A stretch of DNA of 64,000 nucleotides from Swaminathania salitolerans. Its GTDB lineage: Bacteria > Pseudomonadota > Alphaproteobacteria > Acetobacterales > Acetobacteraceae. Of this stretch, positions 23,351 through 32,687 are shown piece after piece. The DNA is taken from assembly GCF_025994315.1 (NCBI RefSeq), contig NZ_BAQE01000001.1. One strand, written 5' to 3'. The notes beneath the pieces are model-generated. The model saw only the letters and a program-made list of their open reading frames with translations, was not told where the DNA came from and did not search any database. Position 1 is the first letter of the stretch. The number at the start of each line of letters is the position of its first letter. The translations under genes and the position numbers were made by a program.

Positions 23351-25636
23351 ATGCATGAGGCAACCGGCAGGCGCGCGATGACGGCCGCACTCCTTGCCCT
23401 TTTCACCAGTCAGCAGGCTCATGCGGCGTCCCGGACAAGGACCGGGACGACGCCTCATGAAGCCTCCGGGCACACGCAGAACGACCCGGCTTCGGGGATA
23501 ACAGGAAAACCGATCCGGGCATCGGGCATCCGGTCTGCCCCCGAAATCGCTGCTCCCGAAACCGCTGCTCCCAAAACCGACGCCCCTGATACCGACGAGG
23601 TCATTCACGTTCACGCCCAGAGGGGCGCCGTTCTCGCCTCTTCGGCGACGAAGAGCACGACACCGCTGATCGAGACCGCGCAATCCGTAACGGTCATCAC
23701 CCGCAATGAAATGGATATCCGGGGCGTACTCTCTCTCGATCAGGCCGTGCGCTACACCGCCGGGGTCACACCGGATCTGCGCGGCGGCGTCGGAACGCGC
23801 TACGATCTCTTTCAGCTGCGAGGATTCACGATCCCCGAATTCCTGGACGGGCTCCGTCTGCAGGACAGCCCGACCGGCTACGCCATCGCCCAGATCGACA
23901 CATCGCGCCTCGAGCGGATCGAGATGCTCAAGGGCCCGGCCTCGGCTCTGTACGGGCAATCGAGCCCCGGCGGGCTCGTTGCCCTCTCGAGCAAGCTGCC
24001 CATCGACAAACGCTTCTATGGCGGGATCGAGACGACGGGCGGCATGTTCGATCTCTACCGGGTCGATGGCGATACCGGAGGATATGCAAACCGTGACGGA
24101 ACGATCCGGTACCGGATCTATGGAACGGTCAACGGCCAGCATACCCAGCTCGTGAAAACAGGGAGCCGCCGCTTCTCGATCAGCCCCTCCGTCAGTTTCG
24201 GCGGCAATGGCCGCGATACGCTGACCCTGCTCGGCAATTACCAGTACGAGCCCGAAGCGGGCACCTATGGTGGCGTTCCTCTGGAAGGCTCCCTGAAGCC
24301 GGCACCTTTCGGGGGGTATCTGCCCCGCAATTTCTACGACGGCGACGCACGATTCGAGAAATTCAACCGAAAGCACGGCGCATTCACCTATATCTACACC
24401 CATCGCTTCGATAATGACTGGAGCGTCTCGACCCGCGGTCGCTACGACGATCTGAAAACGCAATATCGCAGCGTCTATAATGCCGGATACTGGAAGTCTC
24501 CTTCGCTCCTGCCCCGCTATGCCTTCGGCACGACCGAGCACACCCGCAATCTCGCATTCGACAGCAATCTCCGCGGTCGTGTACGCACCGGCCCCCTGCT
24601 CCATCATCTCATGGCCGGTTTCGACTATCAGCAGCAATGGGCCAATGAAGTGGCTGGACAGAGCAGCGCGCCCGATCTGGACATCTTCTCTCCGGATTAC
24701 GATGCGGGGATCGCTCCCCTGTCGCCTTATGCCCGGTACAAGGTCAATTCGCATCAGATCGGCGCCTATGGACAGGACGAGATCCACTGGGGCGGCCTGA
24801 TCCTGACCGGGAGCCTGCGTCACGACTGGTTCCGTTCGCGTCAGATCGAATACGACACCCCGTCGAACACGAAACAGAGTCCGGGCCAGATCACATGGCG
24901 CGCCTCGGGGCTGTATCATTTCCGGTTCGGTCTCGCGCCCTATGTGAGCTATTCGACATCGTTCCAGCCCCAGACCGGGATCGTGTCCGACGATGGCGGA
25001 CGAACCCGCAACCAGGCCAGCCCCTCCATCGGAAAGCAGCTCGAAGGCGGGGTGAAATACCAGTTCCCCGGCACCACGATCCTGCTGACCGCCGCAGGCT
25101 TTCACATCGAACAGACGAACGTGCTCGTCTCGGTTCCCAATACGATCTACAACACCCAGAGCGGTCTGGTTCATTCCGACGGATTCGAGTTCGAGGCCCA
25201 TATCGAGGCCTGGCGCAACCTCATGATCGAGGCCGCAGTCAGCACCCAGCGCGTCCAGGACGATTCCACGGGCAAGCCGCTCATCCAGTCCGGACGCGGC
25301 AATGCCTCGCTTTTCGCTTTCTATACCGTGCCGACAGGACGGCTGAAATCGTTCGGCTTCGGTGGCGGTATGCGATATGCCGCCTCGGCCTATGGCGGCG
25401 AGGCCGATTACGGCAGTGTCAAGGTGCCTCAATACGCCTTGTTCGACGCCTCGATTCGCTACGATCTCGGCGAGGCGTCGCGCGCGCTGAAGGGATGGAC
25501 GCTCAATGCAAGCGTGCGGAACCTGTTCGACACGAATTATGTCACCAACTGTCTCGCCTATGCCTCATACGGTCAGGCTTTCTGTTATTACGGTCAGCGT
25601 CGTAACGCGCAGGCCAGTATCGGCTTTTCCTGGTAA
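23351..25636 (+). CDS. TonB-dependent siderophore receptor (ferrichrome-type)
   Basis: 761 residues from ATG 23351, which has an AGGA RBS; the ATG at 23315 lacks one. A signal peptide ends near AHA. After a Pro/Ala/Thr-rich linker comes a TonB-box-like region (DTDEVIHVHAQ) and the plug domain (IETAQSVTVITRNEM, GFTIPEFLDGLRL, RIEMLKGPASALYGQSSPGGLV). The 22-strand barrel ends in ASIGFSW with a terminal aromatic residue. A Cys pair near the end (NCLAYASYGQAFCYYGQRRN) is typical of FhuA/FcuA hydroxamate receptors, so import of a ferric hydroxamate is likely. A Fur-like site and a heptamer repeat lie upstream. Confidence 0.92.
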   Translation: MHEATGRRAMTAALLALFTSQQAHAASRTRTGTTPHEASGHTQNDPASGITGKPIRASGIRSAPEIAAPETAAPKTDAPDTDEVIHVHAQRGAVLASSATKSTTPLIETAQSVTVITRNEMDIRGVLSLDQAVRYTAGVTPDLRGGVGTRYDLFQLRGFTIPEFLDGLRLQDSPTGYAIAQIDTSRLERIEMLKGPASALYGQSSPGGLVALSSKLPIDKRFYGGIETTGGMFDLYRVDGDTGGYANRDGTIRYRIYGTVNGQHTQLVKTGSRRFSISPSVSFGGNGRDTLTLLGNYQYEPEAGTYGGVPLEGSLKPAPFGGYLPRNFYDGDARFEKFNRKHGAFTYIYTHRFDNDWSVSTRGRYDDLKTQYRSVYNAGYWKSPSLLPRYAFGTTEHTRNLAFDSNLRGRVRTGPLLHHLMAGFDYQQQWANEVAGQSSAPDLDIFSPDYDAGIAPLSPYARYKVNSHQIGAYGQDEIHWGGLILTGSLRHDWFRSRQIEYDTPSNTKQSPGQITWRASGLYHFRFGLAPYVSYSTSFQPQTGIVSDDGGRTRNQASPSIGKQLEGGVKYQFPGTTILLTAAGFHIEQTNVLVSVPNTIYNTQSGLVHSDGFEFEAHIEAWRNLMIEAAVSTQRVQDDSTGKPLIQSGRGNASLFAFYTVPTGRLKSFGFGGGMRYAASAYGGEADYGSVKVPQYALFDASIRYDLGEASRALKGWTLNASVRNLFDTNYVTNCLAYASYGQAFCYYGQRRNAQASIGFSW

Positions 25637-25677
25637 GATCACCGCTCGCCCCCGACCGGTTCGCACCGCGAATGCGC

Positions 25678-26367
25678 TCATGGTCGGGCCGCGTTTTTCT
25701 GCCGCTCTCGCAAGGTCGATACGAGCGGCACGGCAGAGCGCTCCGCCATGCGCTGGAGATAGCGTTCGACAGGGGCTGGAAACAGGAGATCCGGCAGAAT
25801 GGTGAGCGACCGCAACACCGGAAAAAGCACGATGTCGTCCATACTCGGTTTTTCCGGATCCGGCAGGACTGGCACCAGCGCCTCCAGCCCCTCCGCAATT
25901 TGCGAAAGGAAATCCCCGGTCCGTTCCAGAAGACCGGAGAAGGCACCGAAGCTCTCTTCCTTCTTGCGCGTGAAATACTGACGGGAGGAGAGCCGGGCGA
26001 ATTCCGGAAACACGGGGTCGGGCGTACGCGGAATGACCAGACCGTTCACCGCATGATCCCACCGCTCGATCCAGGACAGGATTACATCGCGCGGCTTTTG
26101 CCCGAACATCCGGGCCGGGGCACGTTCGTCCAGTCTCGCGACGATATCGAGGCTTTCGGCGGTGAACCCCGCACCATCCTCGAGTATCGGCAGCATCTTG
26201 CGTCCGATCATGCCGATCGGCGTGGCCTCGTCATCATTGGGAAGGAAGACCAGCTCGTGCGGTATGGATTTCAGCCCCAGAGGCATACGCGCCCGAACGC
26301 AGAAGGGACAGTGATCGTACACATACAGGGTCACAGGGCGGGTTACAGGTTCCGATATCGTCGTCAT
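25678..26367 (-). CDS. grxB: Glutaredoxin 2 (GrxB family)
   Basis: 229 residues. The N-terminal thioredoxin-like domain has the dithiol active site CPFC at residues 20-23 (YVYDHCPFCVRARM), followed by GRKMLPILEDG (the cis-Pro loop) and ESLDIVARLD. The C-terminal helical GST-like domain ends with a VLRSLTILPDL stretch, as in GrxB. It reduces glutathione-mixed disulfides in the cytosol. It sits 6 nt downstream of the dihydropyrimidinase gene, so it is probably co-transcribed with the pyrimidine operon, with no obvious functional link. Confidence 0.92.
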   Translation of the reverse strand: MTTISEPVTRPVTLYVYDHCPFCVRARMPLGLKSIPHELVFLPNDDEATPIGMIGRKMLPILEDGAGFTAESLDIVARLDERAPARMFGQKPRDVILSWIERWDHAVNGLVIPRTPDPVFPEFARLSSRQYFTRKKEESFGAFSGLLERTGDFLSQIAEGLEALVPVLPDPEKPSMDDIVLFPVLRSLTILPDLLFPAPVERYLQRMAERSAVPLVSTLRERQKNAARP

Positions 26368-26373
26368 CGTCTT

Positions 26374-27762
26374 CTATCCTTTTCGCCGGAAGGCAGGGCG
26401 ACCGACATAGCGACCGGCACCACGCAGGACATCGAGCTTCGTGTCGTCCCAGACCAGCTTTCCACGGCTGATCGTCTTCATGGCGACGCCTGTCAGCTCC
26501 ATGCCCTCATAGAGATTGTAATCCACGTTCTGATGATGGGTCGCCGCACTGATCCGCCTTGTGGCGCAGGGATCCCAGACAACCAGATCGGCATCCGACC
26601 CCACCGCGATGGCCCCTTTTAAGGGATAGAGGTTGAAGATGCGCGCCGCGTTCGTAGAGGTCATCGCCACGAATTGCGCCTCGCTCAGGCGGCCGGACGC
26701 CACGCCGAAATGCCACAGCACGCTCATGCGGTCCTCGATCCCGGGAACGCCGTTCGGAATTCTGGTGAAATCCCCGATGCCGCGCTCCTTCTGGCCGCGG
26801 CAGAAACAGCAATGATCGGTCGCGGTCGTCTGCAACTGCCCCGAGACCAGCCCGCCCCATAGCGCCTCCTGATGAGCCTTTTCCCTGAAAGGCGGGCTCA
26901 TGACATGGCGGGCCGCAGCCAGCCAGTCGCTCCCCTCGTACACCCCTGCGTCGAAAACGAGATGCTGGGGCAGAACCTCGCCATAGATCTCCATCCCCGC
27001 AAGACGCGCCGCAGCGATCGCCTCCGTTGCCTCGCGCGTCGAGACATGAACGACATAAAGCGGCACATGCGCGAGCCCGGCAAGGGTAATGGCCCGCCGG
27101 GTCGCCTCGCCCTCGAGTGCAGCCGGGCGGGAAAGCGGATGGGCCTGCGGACCGGAAACGCCCTGTGCCAGAAGGTTTTCCTGCAGAAACGCGACAGCCT
27201 CGCCATTTTCCGCATGGACGGTACAGAGCGCCCCGAGCTCGGCCGCACGCTGCATGGAATGCAGAAACACCGGATCGTCGATCATCAGGGCATTCTTGTA
27301 AGCCATGAAATGCTTGAAGGAATTCACGCCGCATTTCTCGACCAGAAGGGCCATGTCGCGGCTGACGCGCTCGTCCCATCGCGTCACCGCAACGTGAAAC
27401 CCGTAATCGGCACAGGCCTTCCCTGCCCTGAAGCGCCAGTCGAGATAGGCATCGTGCAGGGGCTGATCCCGGTCGGGAATGACGAAATCGATGATGCTCG
27501 TGGTTCCGCCCGCCAGCCCTGCCGCCGTGCCGGTAAAGAAATCCTCGCTCGCCGTGGTGCCCATGAACGGCATTTCCATATGGGTATGCGGATCGATGCC
27601 TCCGGGCATGACGAGCATCCCTCCGGCATCGACCACCGTGCAGCCGCCCGGTATCTCCAGCTGCGGACCGATCGCGGCGATTTGCCCGTCATCCCCGCAG
27701 AGTATGTCGGCCCGGTAGCGCTGCTCTGCCGTTACGACCGTTCCACCCCGAACGAGAATCAT
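26374..27762 (-). CDS. hydA: Dihydropyrimidinase (D-hydantoinase family)
   Basis: 462 residues from ATG 27762, which overlaps the TetR stop (ATGA). It is an amidohydrolase TIM barrel with the binuclear metal site: DPHTHME, the carboxylated Lys in SFKHFMAYKN, VHAEN, YVVHVST and the Asp in TATDHCC. It opens the ring of dihydrouracil/dihydrothymine to N-carbamoyl-beta-amino acids, the second step of reductive pyrimidine breakdown. The neighbours PreTA (step one) and a ureidopropionase-like hydrolase (step three) make this assignment firm over generic hydantoinase. Confidence 0.93.
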   Translation of the reverse strand: MILVRGGTVVTAEQRYRADILCGDDGQIAAIGPQLEIPGGCTVVDAGGMLVMPGGIDPHTHMEMPFMGTTASEDFFTGTAAGLAGGTTSIIDFVIPDRDQPLHDAYLDWRFRAGKACADYGFHVAVTRWDERVSRDMALLVEKCGVNSFKHFMAYKNALMIDDPVFLHSMQRAAELGALCTVHAENGEAVAFLQENLLAQGVSGPQAHPLSRPAALEGEATRRAITLAGLAHVPLYVVHVSTREATEAIAAARLAGMEIYGEVLPQHLVFDAGVYEGSDWLAAARHVMSPPFREKAHQEALWGGLVSGQLQTTATDHCCFCRGQKERGIGDFTRIPNGVPGIEDRMSVLWHFGVASGRLSEAQFVAMTSTNAARIFNLYPLKGAIAVGSDADLVVWDPCATRRISAATHHQNVDYNLYEGMELTGVAMKTISRGKLVWDDTKLDVLRGAGRYVGRPAFRRKG

Positions 27763-28463
27763 AGCGTCTTTCCTCCCCGCATCTCTCCTCCCATCCGGTC
27801 GCAGCGCGCCTGCGATACAGGATCCGGAAAAAGCGGCCGGACCAGTGTCATGAGGGTCTCGATCGCATCCTCGTAATCCCGATCGGTCAGGGCGGCGCGC
27901 TCCAGAACCGCTTCGAACTGCACCTGCATATCGGCATAGGCCTGGGTGCCGGACCACAGCAGGAACAGCAGATGTCTCGCGGGAACCGGTTTCATGATTC
28001 CCTGCTCCTGCCACGCCTCGAAAATCGCCGCATGTCTCGAGACATGGGCCCTCAGCTCTGACTGCAGGAAAGTGCCTATCCGCTCTCCACCGGAAAGAAG
28101 TTCCTGTGCGAAAAGGCGCGATCCTTCCGGGCGGGCGCGGGAAAACGCGATCTTCGCGCGGATATAGCCCTCGATCCCCGCCAGTGGCTCCTGCGCGGCG
28201 GAAAGCCACCGATCGGCATCGTCGAGCCAGATATCGAGGAGGCGCTGGAGCGTCGCTTCGTACAGCGCCTCCTTGGTTCCGAAATGATAGAGGATCGTGG
28301 CTTTGGGAACAGCGCTGCATTGCGCGATATCCTCGATGCGGGCACCTTTCAGACCGAGCCGCGCAAACGTCACCTCGGCCGCACCGAGAATCCGGGGCAG
28401 GATCGCCCGCCTCGGCGCGCCGCCCCTGCATCCCCCCGGCTGTTTCGCAGCTTCCCCGCTCAT
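27759..28463 (-). CDS. TetR family regulator (RutR-like)
   Basis: 234 residues from ATG 28463, starting 4 nt after the hydrolase stop. The N-terminal HTH reads ILGAAEVTFARLGLKGARIEDIAQCSAVPKATILYHFGTKEALY. The C-terminal ligand domain (FLLWSGTQAYADMQVQFEAVL) resembles that of RutR, the uracil/thymine-responsive regulator. Its position inside the pyrimidine catabolic operon supports a role as the pathway's own repressor, with uracil or a breakdown product as ligand; that is inference. Confidence 0.87.
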   Translation of the reverse strand: MSGEAAKQPGGCRGGAPRRAILPRILGAAEVTFARLGLKGARIEDIAQCSAVPKATILYHFGTKEALYEATLQRLLDIWLDDADRWLSAAQEPLAGIEGYIRAKIAFSRARPEGSRLFAQELLSGGERIGTFLQSELRAHVSRHAAIFEAWQEQGIMKPVPARHLLFLLWSGTQAYADMQVQFEAVLERAALTDRDYEDAIETLMTLVRPLFPDPVSQARCDRMGGEMRGGKTL

Positions 28464-28467
28464 GGCC

Positions 28468-29709
28468 TTACAGGAGCCGGTCGGCGCGCAACACCGCACC
28501 GAGAAGCACATTGGCGCCGGCTTCGGCCTCTTCTTCCGTGATGCTCTCGGCCTCGTTATGACTGAGCCCGTCGCGACACGGGACGAAAATCATCGCGGTC
28601 GGGGCCACGCGGGCGAGATAGGCCGCATCGTGACCCGGCCCGGACACGATCGGTCTCGGATCGTATCCGGCCTCTCGCGCGGCCTCCGCGACCATCTCGA
28701 TACAGCGCGGATCGAAATGAACGGCAGGGGCATCCCAGATACGGGTCAGCGTCATGACGGTTCCGCTCCCTGCAGCGATCCGCTCGAAACGCGCCCGGAG
28801 ATCCTCCTCCATACGCGCGAGCACCGCATCGTCGGGATGACGGAGATCGACGGTGAAGAACACCTCTCCCGGCACGACATTGCTGCTATTGGGCCGGTTC
28901 TCGATCAGTCCGACCGTCCCCAGGGCGGCAGAGCCATGGGCGCGGGCCAGCGCCGCCACCGCCTCGATCATCGATGCCGCGGTCAGGAGCGCATCGCATC
29001 GCATGGCCATCGGGGTCGAACCGGCATGGGCGTCCCGCCCCGTCAGCGAGACCTCGAACCAGCGCATACCCTGCACGCCGCTCACAGCGCCGATCACGCG
29101 CGATTCCGCCTCGAGAACCGGCCCCTGCTCGATATGAAGCTCGAAATAGGCCGCAAGCGGGCGCTCGCCGCATCGTGTCTCGCCCCGATAGCCGATGGCC
29201 TCCAGCGCATCGCCGAACCGCGCTCCCGCGCGATCGCGCTTGTCGAGCACCTCCTGCTCGTCAAAGACGCCGGCAAACACACCCGAACACATCATCGGAG
29301 GAGAAAACCGCGCGCCTTCCTCATTCGTCCAGTTGATCACCTCGAGCGGATGACGCGTCTCGTAACCCGAGGACTCGAGCGCCCGCAGGACGGCAAGCCC
29401 GCCGAGTACGCCGAGTATGCCGTCGAATTTCCCGCCGGTCGGCTGGGTATCCAGATGGCTCCCCATGGTGATCGGCGGCAGGGTATCGTCCTGACCCGCA
29501 CGACGGGCGAACATGTTGCCCATCGAATCCACTTCGACCCGGCATCCCAGTTTCTCGCAGGCGGAAGCGAACCAGTCCCGGACCTGCCGGTCCTCCTCGC
29601 TCAGGGTGAGACGGCGGATCCCCCCTTTCGGCGTTCCGCCGAAACGCGCCGTCTCCAGCAGGTCCGCCCAGAGGGCCGGTCCGTCGATACGCATGTTCGT
29701 GTCACTCAT
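28468..29709 (-). CDS. Zn-dependent N-carbamoyl amino acid hydrolase / beta-ureidopropionase
   Basis: 413 residues from ATG 29709 (RBS AGGAGAGG). It belongs to the M20 family amidase/hydantoinase-carbamoylase group: TMGSHLDTQPTGGKFDGILGVL supplies the first metal His and the bridging Asp, NEEGARF the Glu pair, and ELHIEQGPVLE and SGPGHDA the other ligands. Allantoate amidohydrolases and L-N-carbamoylases share this fold. In this operon the substrate should be N-carbamoyl-beta-alanine, released by dihydropyrimidinase, giving beta-alanine, CO2 and ammonia. Confidence 0.9.
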   Translation of the reverse strand: MSDTNMRIDGPALWADLLETARFGGTPKGGIRRLTLSEEDRQVRDWFASACEKLGCRVEVDSMGNMFARRAGQDDTLPPITMGSHLDTQPTGGKFDGILGVLGGLAVLRALESSGYETRHPLEVINWTNEEGARFSPPMMCSGVFAGVFDEQEVLDKRDRAGARFGDALEAIGYRGETRCGERPLAAYFELHIEQGPVLEAESRVIGAVSGVQGMRWFEVSLTGRDAHAGSTPMAMRCDALLTAASMIEAVAALARAHGSAALGTVGLIENRPNSSNVVPGEVFFTVDLRHPDDAVLARMEEDLRARFERIAAGSGTVMTLTRIWDAPAVHFDPRCIEMVAEAAREAGYDPRPIVSGPGHDAAYLARVAPTAMIFVPCRDGLSHNEAESITEEEAEAGANVLLGAVLRADRLL

Positions 29710-29780
29710 GAGCTGCCTCTCCTGCCTCGCCTGCGATCTGCCTGTTTCTCCACGCATCGATGCTCCAGCAATTTTCGCGA

Positions 29781-31049
29781 TTACGCAACGATCCGGTTCG
29801 GATTGGACGGATGATACGGCCAGGTCAGCTCATGGGTGCAGGGCTGGGGCTCCATGGTGATGCAGTCGCTTACGGGGCAGACATGAGCGCAGAGATTGCA
29901 CCCGACACAGGACTCCCCGATCACCTCATAGGTCCTGCGGCCATTGTCGTCCTGCCTCGCGATCGCCTGATGCGACGTATCCTCGCAGGCTATATGGCAC
30001 AGACCGCATCCTATGCAGCGATCCGCATCGATCCGGGCGAGCGTGCGGAAATTCATGTTGAGCGCGTTCCATGGCACGTAACGCGAAACGGCTCTGCCCG
30101 TCACGTCGCGCACGGCGCCGTACTCCTTGCCATCCATCCAGCGCGACAGCCCGTCGATCAGGTCCTCGACGATCCTGAACCCGTAATGCATCGCAGCCGT
30201 ACAGATCTGGAGCGACCCCGCCCCCATGGCGAGAAACTCCGCAGCATCGCGCCACGAACCGATTCCGCCCATGCCCGAGATCGGAATGCCGTGCATCGCC
30301 GGGTCCCGAGCGATCTCGCCCACCATACGCAGCGCAATCGGCTTGACGCCCGGGCCGCAATACCCCCCATGCGTCCCCTTCCCGTCCACGACCGGCATCG
30401 GCGCCATGACATCCAGATCCACACCGATGACCGACTGCACGGTATTGATGAGCGAGACGGCATCGGCCCCTCCCTTGCGGGCTGCGCGCGCGGGCTGGAG
30501 AATATCGGTCACATTCGGCGTGAGCTTGACGATGACGGGCATACGGGTGTTCTGCCTGCACCATCGCGTCACCATCTCGACATAGTCGGGCACCTGACCG
30601 ATCGCGGCCCCCATATTGCGCTCCGACATACCATGGGGACAGCCGAAATTGAGTTCGATCCCGTCCGCCCCCGTCTCCTCGATGAGAGGGAGAATGGCCT
30701 GCCAGCGCGATTCCTCGCATGGCACCATGAGGCTCACGACGAGCGCGCGATCGGGATAGGCGCGCTTTACCCGCTTTATCTCCGCTATATTCGTTGCAAG
30801 CGGCCGATCCGAAATGAGCTCGATATTGTTCAGCCCCATGAGGCGCCGTCCCCCATAGGCCAGCCCGCCATAACGCGAACTCAGATTCACGACAGGCGGA
30901 TCCTCGCCGAGCGTCTTCCAGACGACGCCGCCCCAGCCGGCCTCGAACGCCCGCCTGACATTGTATTCCTTGTCGGTGGGCGGCGCAGAGGCGAGCCAGA
31001 AAGGGTTGGGGGCGCGGATCCCCGCGAAATCGATGCCCAGATCAGCCAT
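29781..31049 (-). CDS. preA: NAD-dependent dihydropyrimidine dehydrogenase subunit PreA
   Basis: 422 residues from ATG 31049 (RBS AAGGAG). The N-terminal FMN-binding barrel is dihydroorotate dehydrogenase-like: FWLASAPPT, ELNFGCPHGMSERNMGAAIGQ, the catalytic Cys region GGYCGPGVKPIAL and SGMGGI. The C-terminal ferredoxin domain has two CxxCxxCxxxC motifs (CIGCGLCHIAC and CVGCNLCAHVC) for 4Fe-4S clusters. With PreT it reduces uracil and thymine to dihydropyrimidines with NADH. It overlaps the preT stop by 8 nt, so the pair is translationally coupled. Confidence 0.96.
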   Translation of the reverse strand: MADLGIDFAGIRAPNPFWLASAPPTDKEYNVRRAFEAGWGGVVWKTLGEDPPVVNLSSRYGGLAYGGRRLMGLNNIELISDRPLATNIAEIKRVKRAYPDRALVVSLMVPCEESRWQAILPLIEETGADGIELNFGCPHGMSERNMGAAIGQVPDYVEMVTRWCRQNTRMPVIVKLTPNVTDILQPARAARKGGADAVSLINTVQSVIGVDLDVMAPMPVVDGKGTHGGYCGPGVKPIALRMVGEIARDPAMHGIPISGMGGIGSWRDAAEFLAMGAGSLQICTAAMHYGFRIVEDLIDGLSRWMDGKEYGAVRDVTGRAVSRYVPWNALNMNFRTLARIDADRCIGCGLCHIACEDTSHQAIARQDDNGRRTYEVIGESCVGCNLCAHVCPVSDCITMEPQPCTHELTWPYHPSNPNRIVA

Positions 31050-32430
31050 GAGAGCCAGCTCCTTTCCCGTCGGGATCCTGCCCGTTATTGCGGACCGCAC
31101 CGGCAAGGGCGGCATGAATGGATTCGGCGGCATCGCGCCCATCCCGTACCGCAACGACCGTCAGATCCGCGCCGATCGTGCAATCGCCGCCGGCATATAC
31201 CCCGGGCAGCGTGGTTCTCCCGCCCTGCGTGACGACGATGCGCCCGTCCTGCACGCGCGGCATCTCCCCTTCCGGCGAAAGCGGGAGGAGGGATTGCCCG
31301 ATCGCCTTGAGCACCATGTCGGCCTCGAGCACGAAGCCTGCCTCCGGGTCGTAGAGCGGCGCGCCATCCGGACCGGGCCTGCCGCGCAGGAAGGACACGC
31401 CCCGAAGCGTTCCGTTCTCGATCAGGAGGCGATCGGGGCGTGCCCAGACCCGGATGGTGACATCGTTCACCCGTGCCCAGTCCCGTTCCTCCGGCGTGGC
31501 CGACATCGACTCCGTGCCGCGACGATAGACCAGAGTGACCTCCTCTGCGCCGAGCAATCTGGCCTGGACCGCTGCGTCGATTGCGGTATTTCCGCCCCCT
31601 ATGACGACGACACGCCTGCCGACCCGCGCCTGCCGGTACGGTGCGGATCGCAACGCCTCGATGAAGGCGACCGCATCGATCACGGAAGGGTTCTGCGCGT
31701 TATCGAGGCCGAGCGCCCGCACGCCGCCAAGACCGAGCGCGAGAAAAACGGCATCATAGGCGTTGCGCAGCGATGCCAGCGTGATATCGCGCCCCAGACT
31801 ACACCCAGCCTCGAACCGGATCCCGCCGATCGCCATGAGGAAATCGACCTCCCTTTGCGCGAAATCATCGGCAAGCTTGTAGGCGGCGACCCCGTACTGG
31901 TTGAGTCCGCCCGGTCTTTCATGGCGATCGAACACGACCACCTCATGACCGCGCATGGCGAGACGATGCGCACAGGCCAGCCCCGCAGGCCCCGCCCCCA
32001 CGACGGCGATGCGCTTTCCTGTCGGCTCCCCCCGGGTGAAGGGATGATCGTCCTGCTCCATCTGCCAGTCCGTCGCATGACGCTGGAGTGCTCCGATCCT
32101 TACGGGCCGACCGGACTCGATGGCCGTATGGACGCATCGTTGCTCGCATAATATCTCGGTCGGACAGACACGGGCACAGGACCCGCCGAGAATATTGGCG
32201 TCCAGAATGATACGGGCCGCGCCGCCGGGATTATCCACGGCAATGGCCTTGATGAAACGTGGAATATCGATGCCGGTCGGACAGGCCTCGATACAGGGTG
32301 CGTCGTGACAGTAGAAACACCGCTCCGCCTCGAGCGCTGCCTGATCGCGGGTCAGACCGGGATGCGCGTCGGAGAAATTCCGCTCGAGCTGCGATTCGGT
32401 CAGTCGGCCACAGGCAATATCCGGCATCAT
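31042..32430 (-). CDS. preT: NAD-dependent dihydropyrimidine dehydrogenase subunit PreT
   Basis: 462 residues from ATG 32430 (a second ATG follows directly). It is GltD-like. The N-terminal Cys-rich part (ERCFYCHDAPCIEACPTGIDIP, GGSCARVCPTEILCEQRC) binds Fe-S clusters. It is followed by the FAD motif VVGAGPAGLACAHRL and the NAD motif VVIGGGNTAIDAA, with GVYAGGDCTIG closing the FAD site. It takes electrons from NADH and passes them to PreA. It is the first gene of the pyrimidine catabolic operon; the promoter should lie in the 257-bp gap before cobF, which is transcribed the other way. Confidence 0.95.
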   Translation of the reverse strand: MMPDIACGRLTESQLERNFSDAHPGLTRDQAALEAERCFYCHDAPCIEACPTGIDIPRFIKAIAVDNPGGAARIILDANILGGSCARVCPTEILCEQRCVHTAIESGRPVRIGALQRHATDWQMEQDDHPFTRGEPTGKRIAVVGAGPAGLACAHRLAMRGHEVVVFDRHERPGGLNQYGVAAYKLADDFAQREVDFLMAIGGIRFEAGCSLGRDITLASLRNAYDAVFLALGLGGVRALGLDNAQNPSVIDAVAFIEALRSAPYRQARVGRRVVVIGGGNTAIDAAVQARLLGAEEVTLVYRRGTESMSATPEERDWARVNDVTIRVWARPDRLLIENGTLRGVSFLRGRPGPDGAPLYDPEAGFVLEADMVLKAIGQSLLPLSPEGEMPRVQDGRIVVTQGGRTTLPGVYAGGDCTIGADLTVVAVRDGRDAAESIHAALAGAVRNNGQDPDGKGAGSHG

Positions 32431-32687
32431 CGCAAGCAGGCCTCTCGTGTTTCGTTGCCTTGACGATACGGTCCGTCTGAAGAACAAATCAACATGATTC
32501 TGACCAACGATTCAGTTTTCAAGTTCCTGTTCCGGATTCCTGTGCCGGAAATCTCCCTCGATCCGGGGCGCTTCCCCGGCGGGACCGGGATTGATTCTCC
32601 GAAGTGTCGCGCCTAGAGCGTTCGCGTCGGACAGGGATCGGGGCGGGACCGGCCCACCGGACATCGAGCAAGGAGAAACAGGCGAGG

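Noticed and set aside
23303..25432. 709-aa minus-strand frame opposite the siderophore receptor
   Set aside because: No domain and fully antisense to a receptor with clear plug and barrel motifs.
32431..32687. Search for a riboswitch upstream of cobF
   Set aside because: No B12-box or other conserved riboswitch sequence is present.
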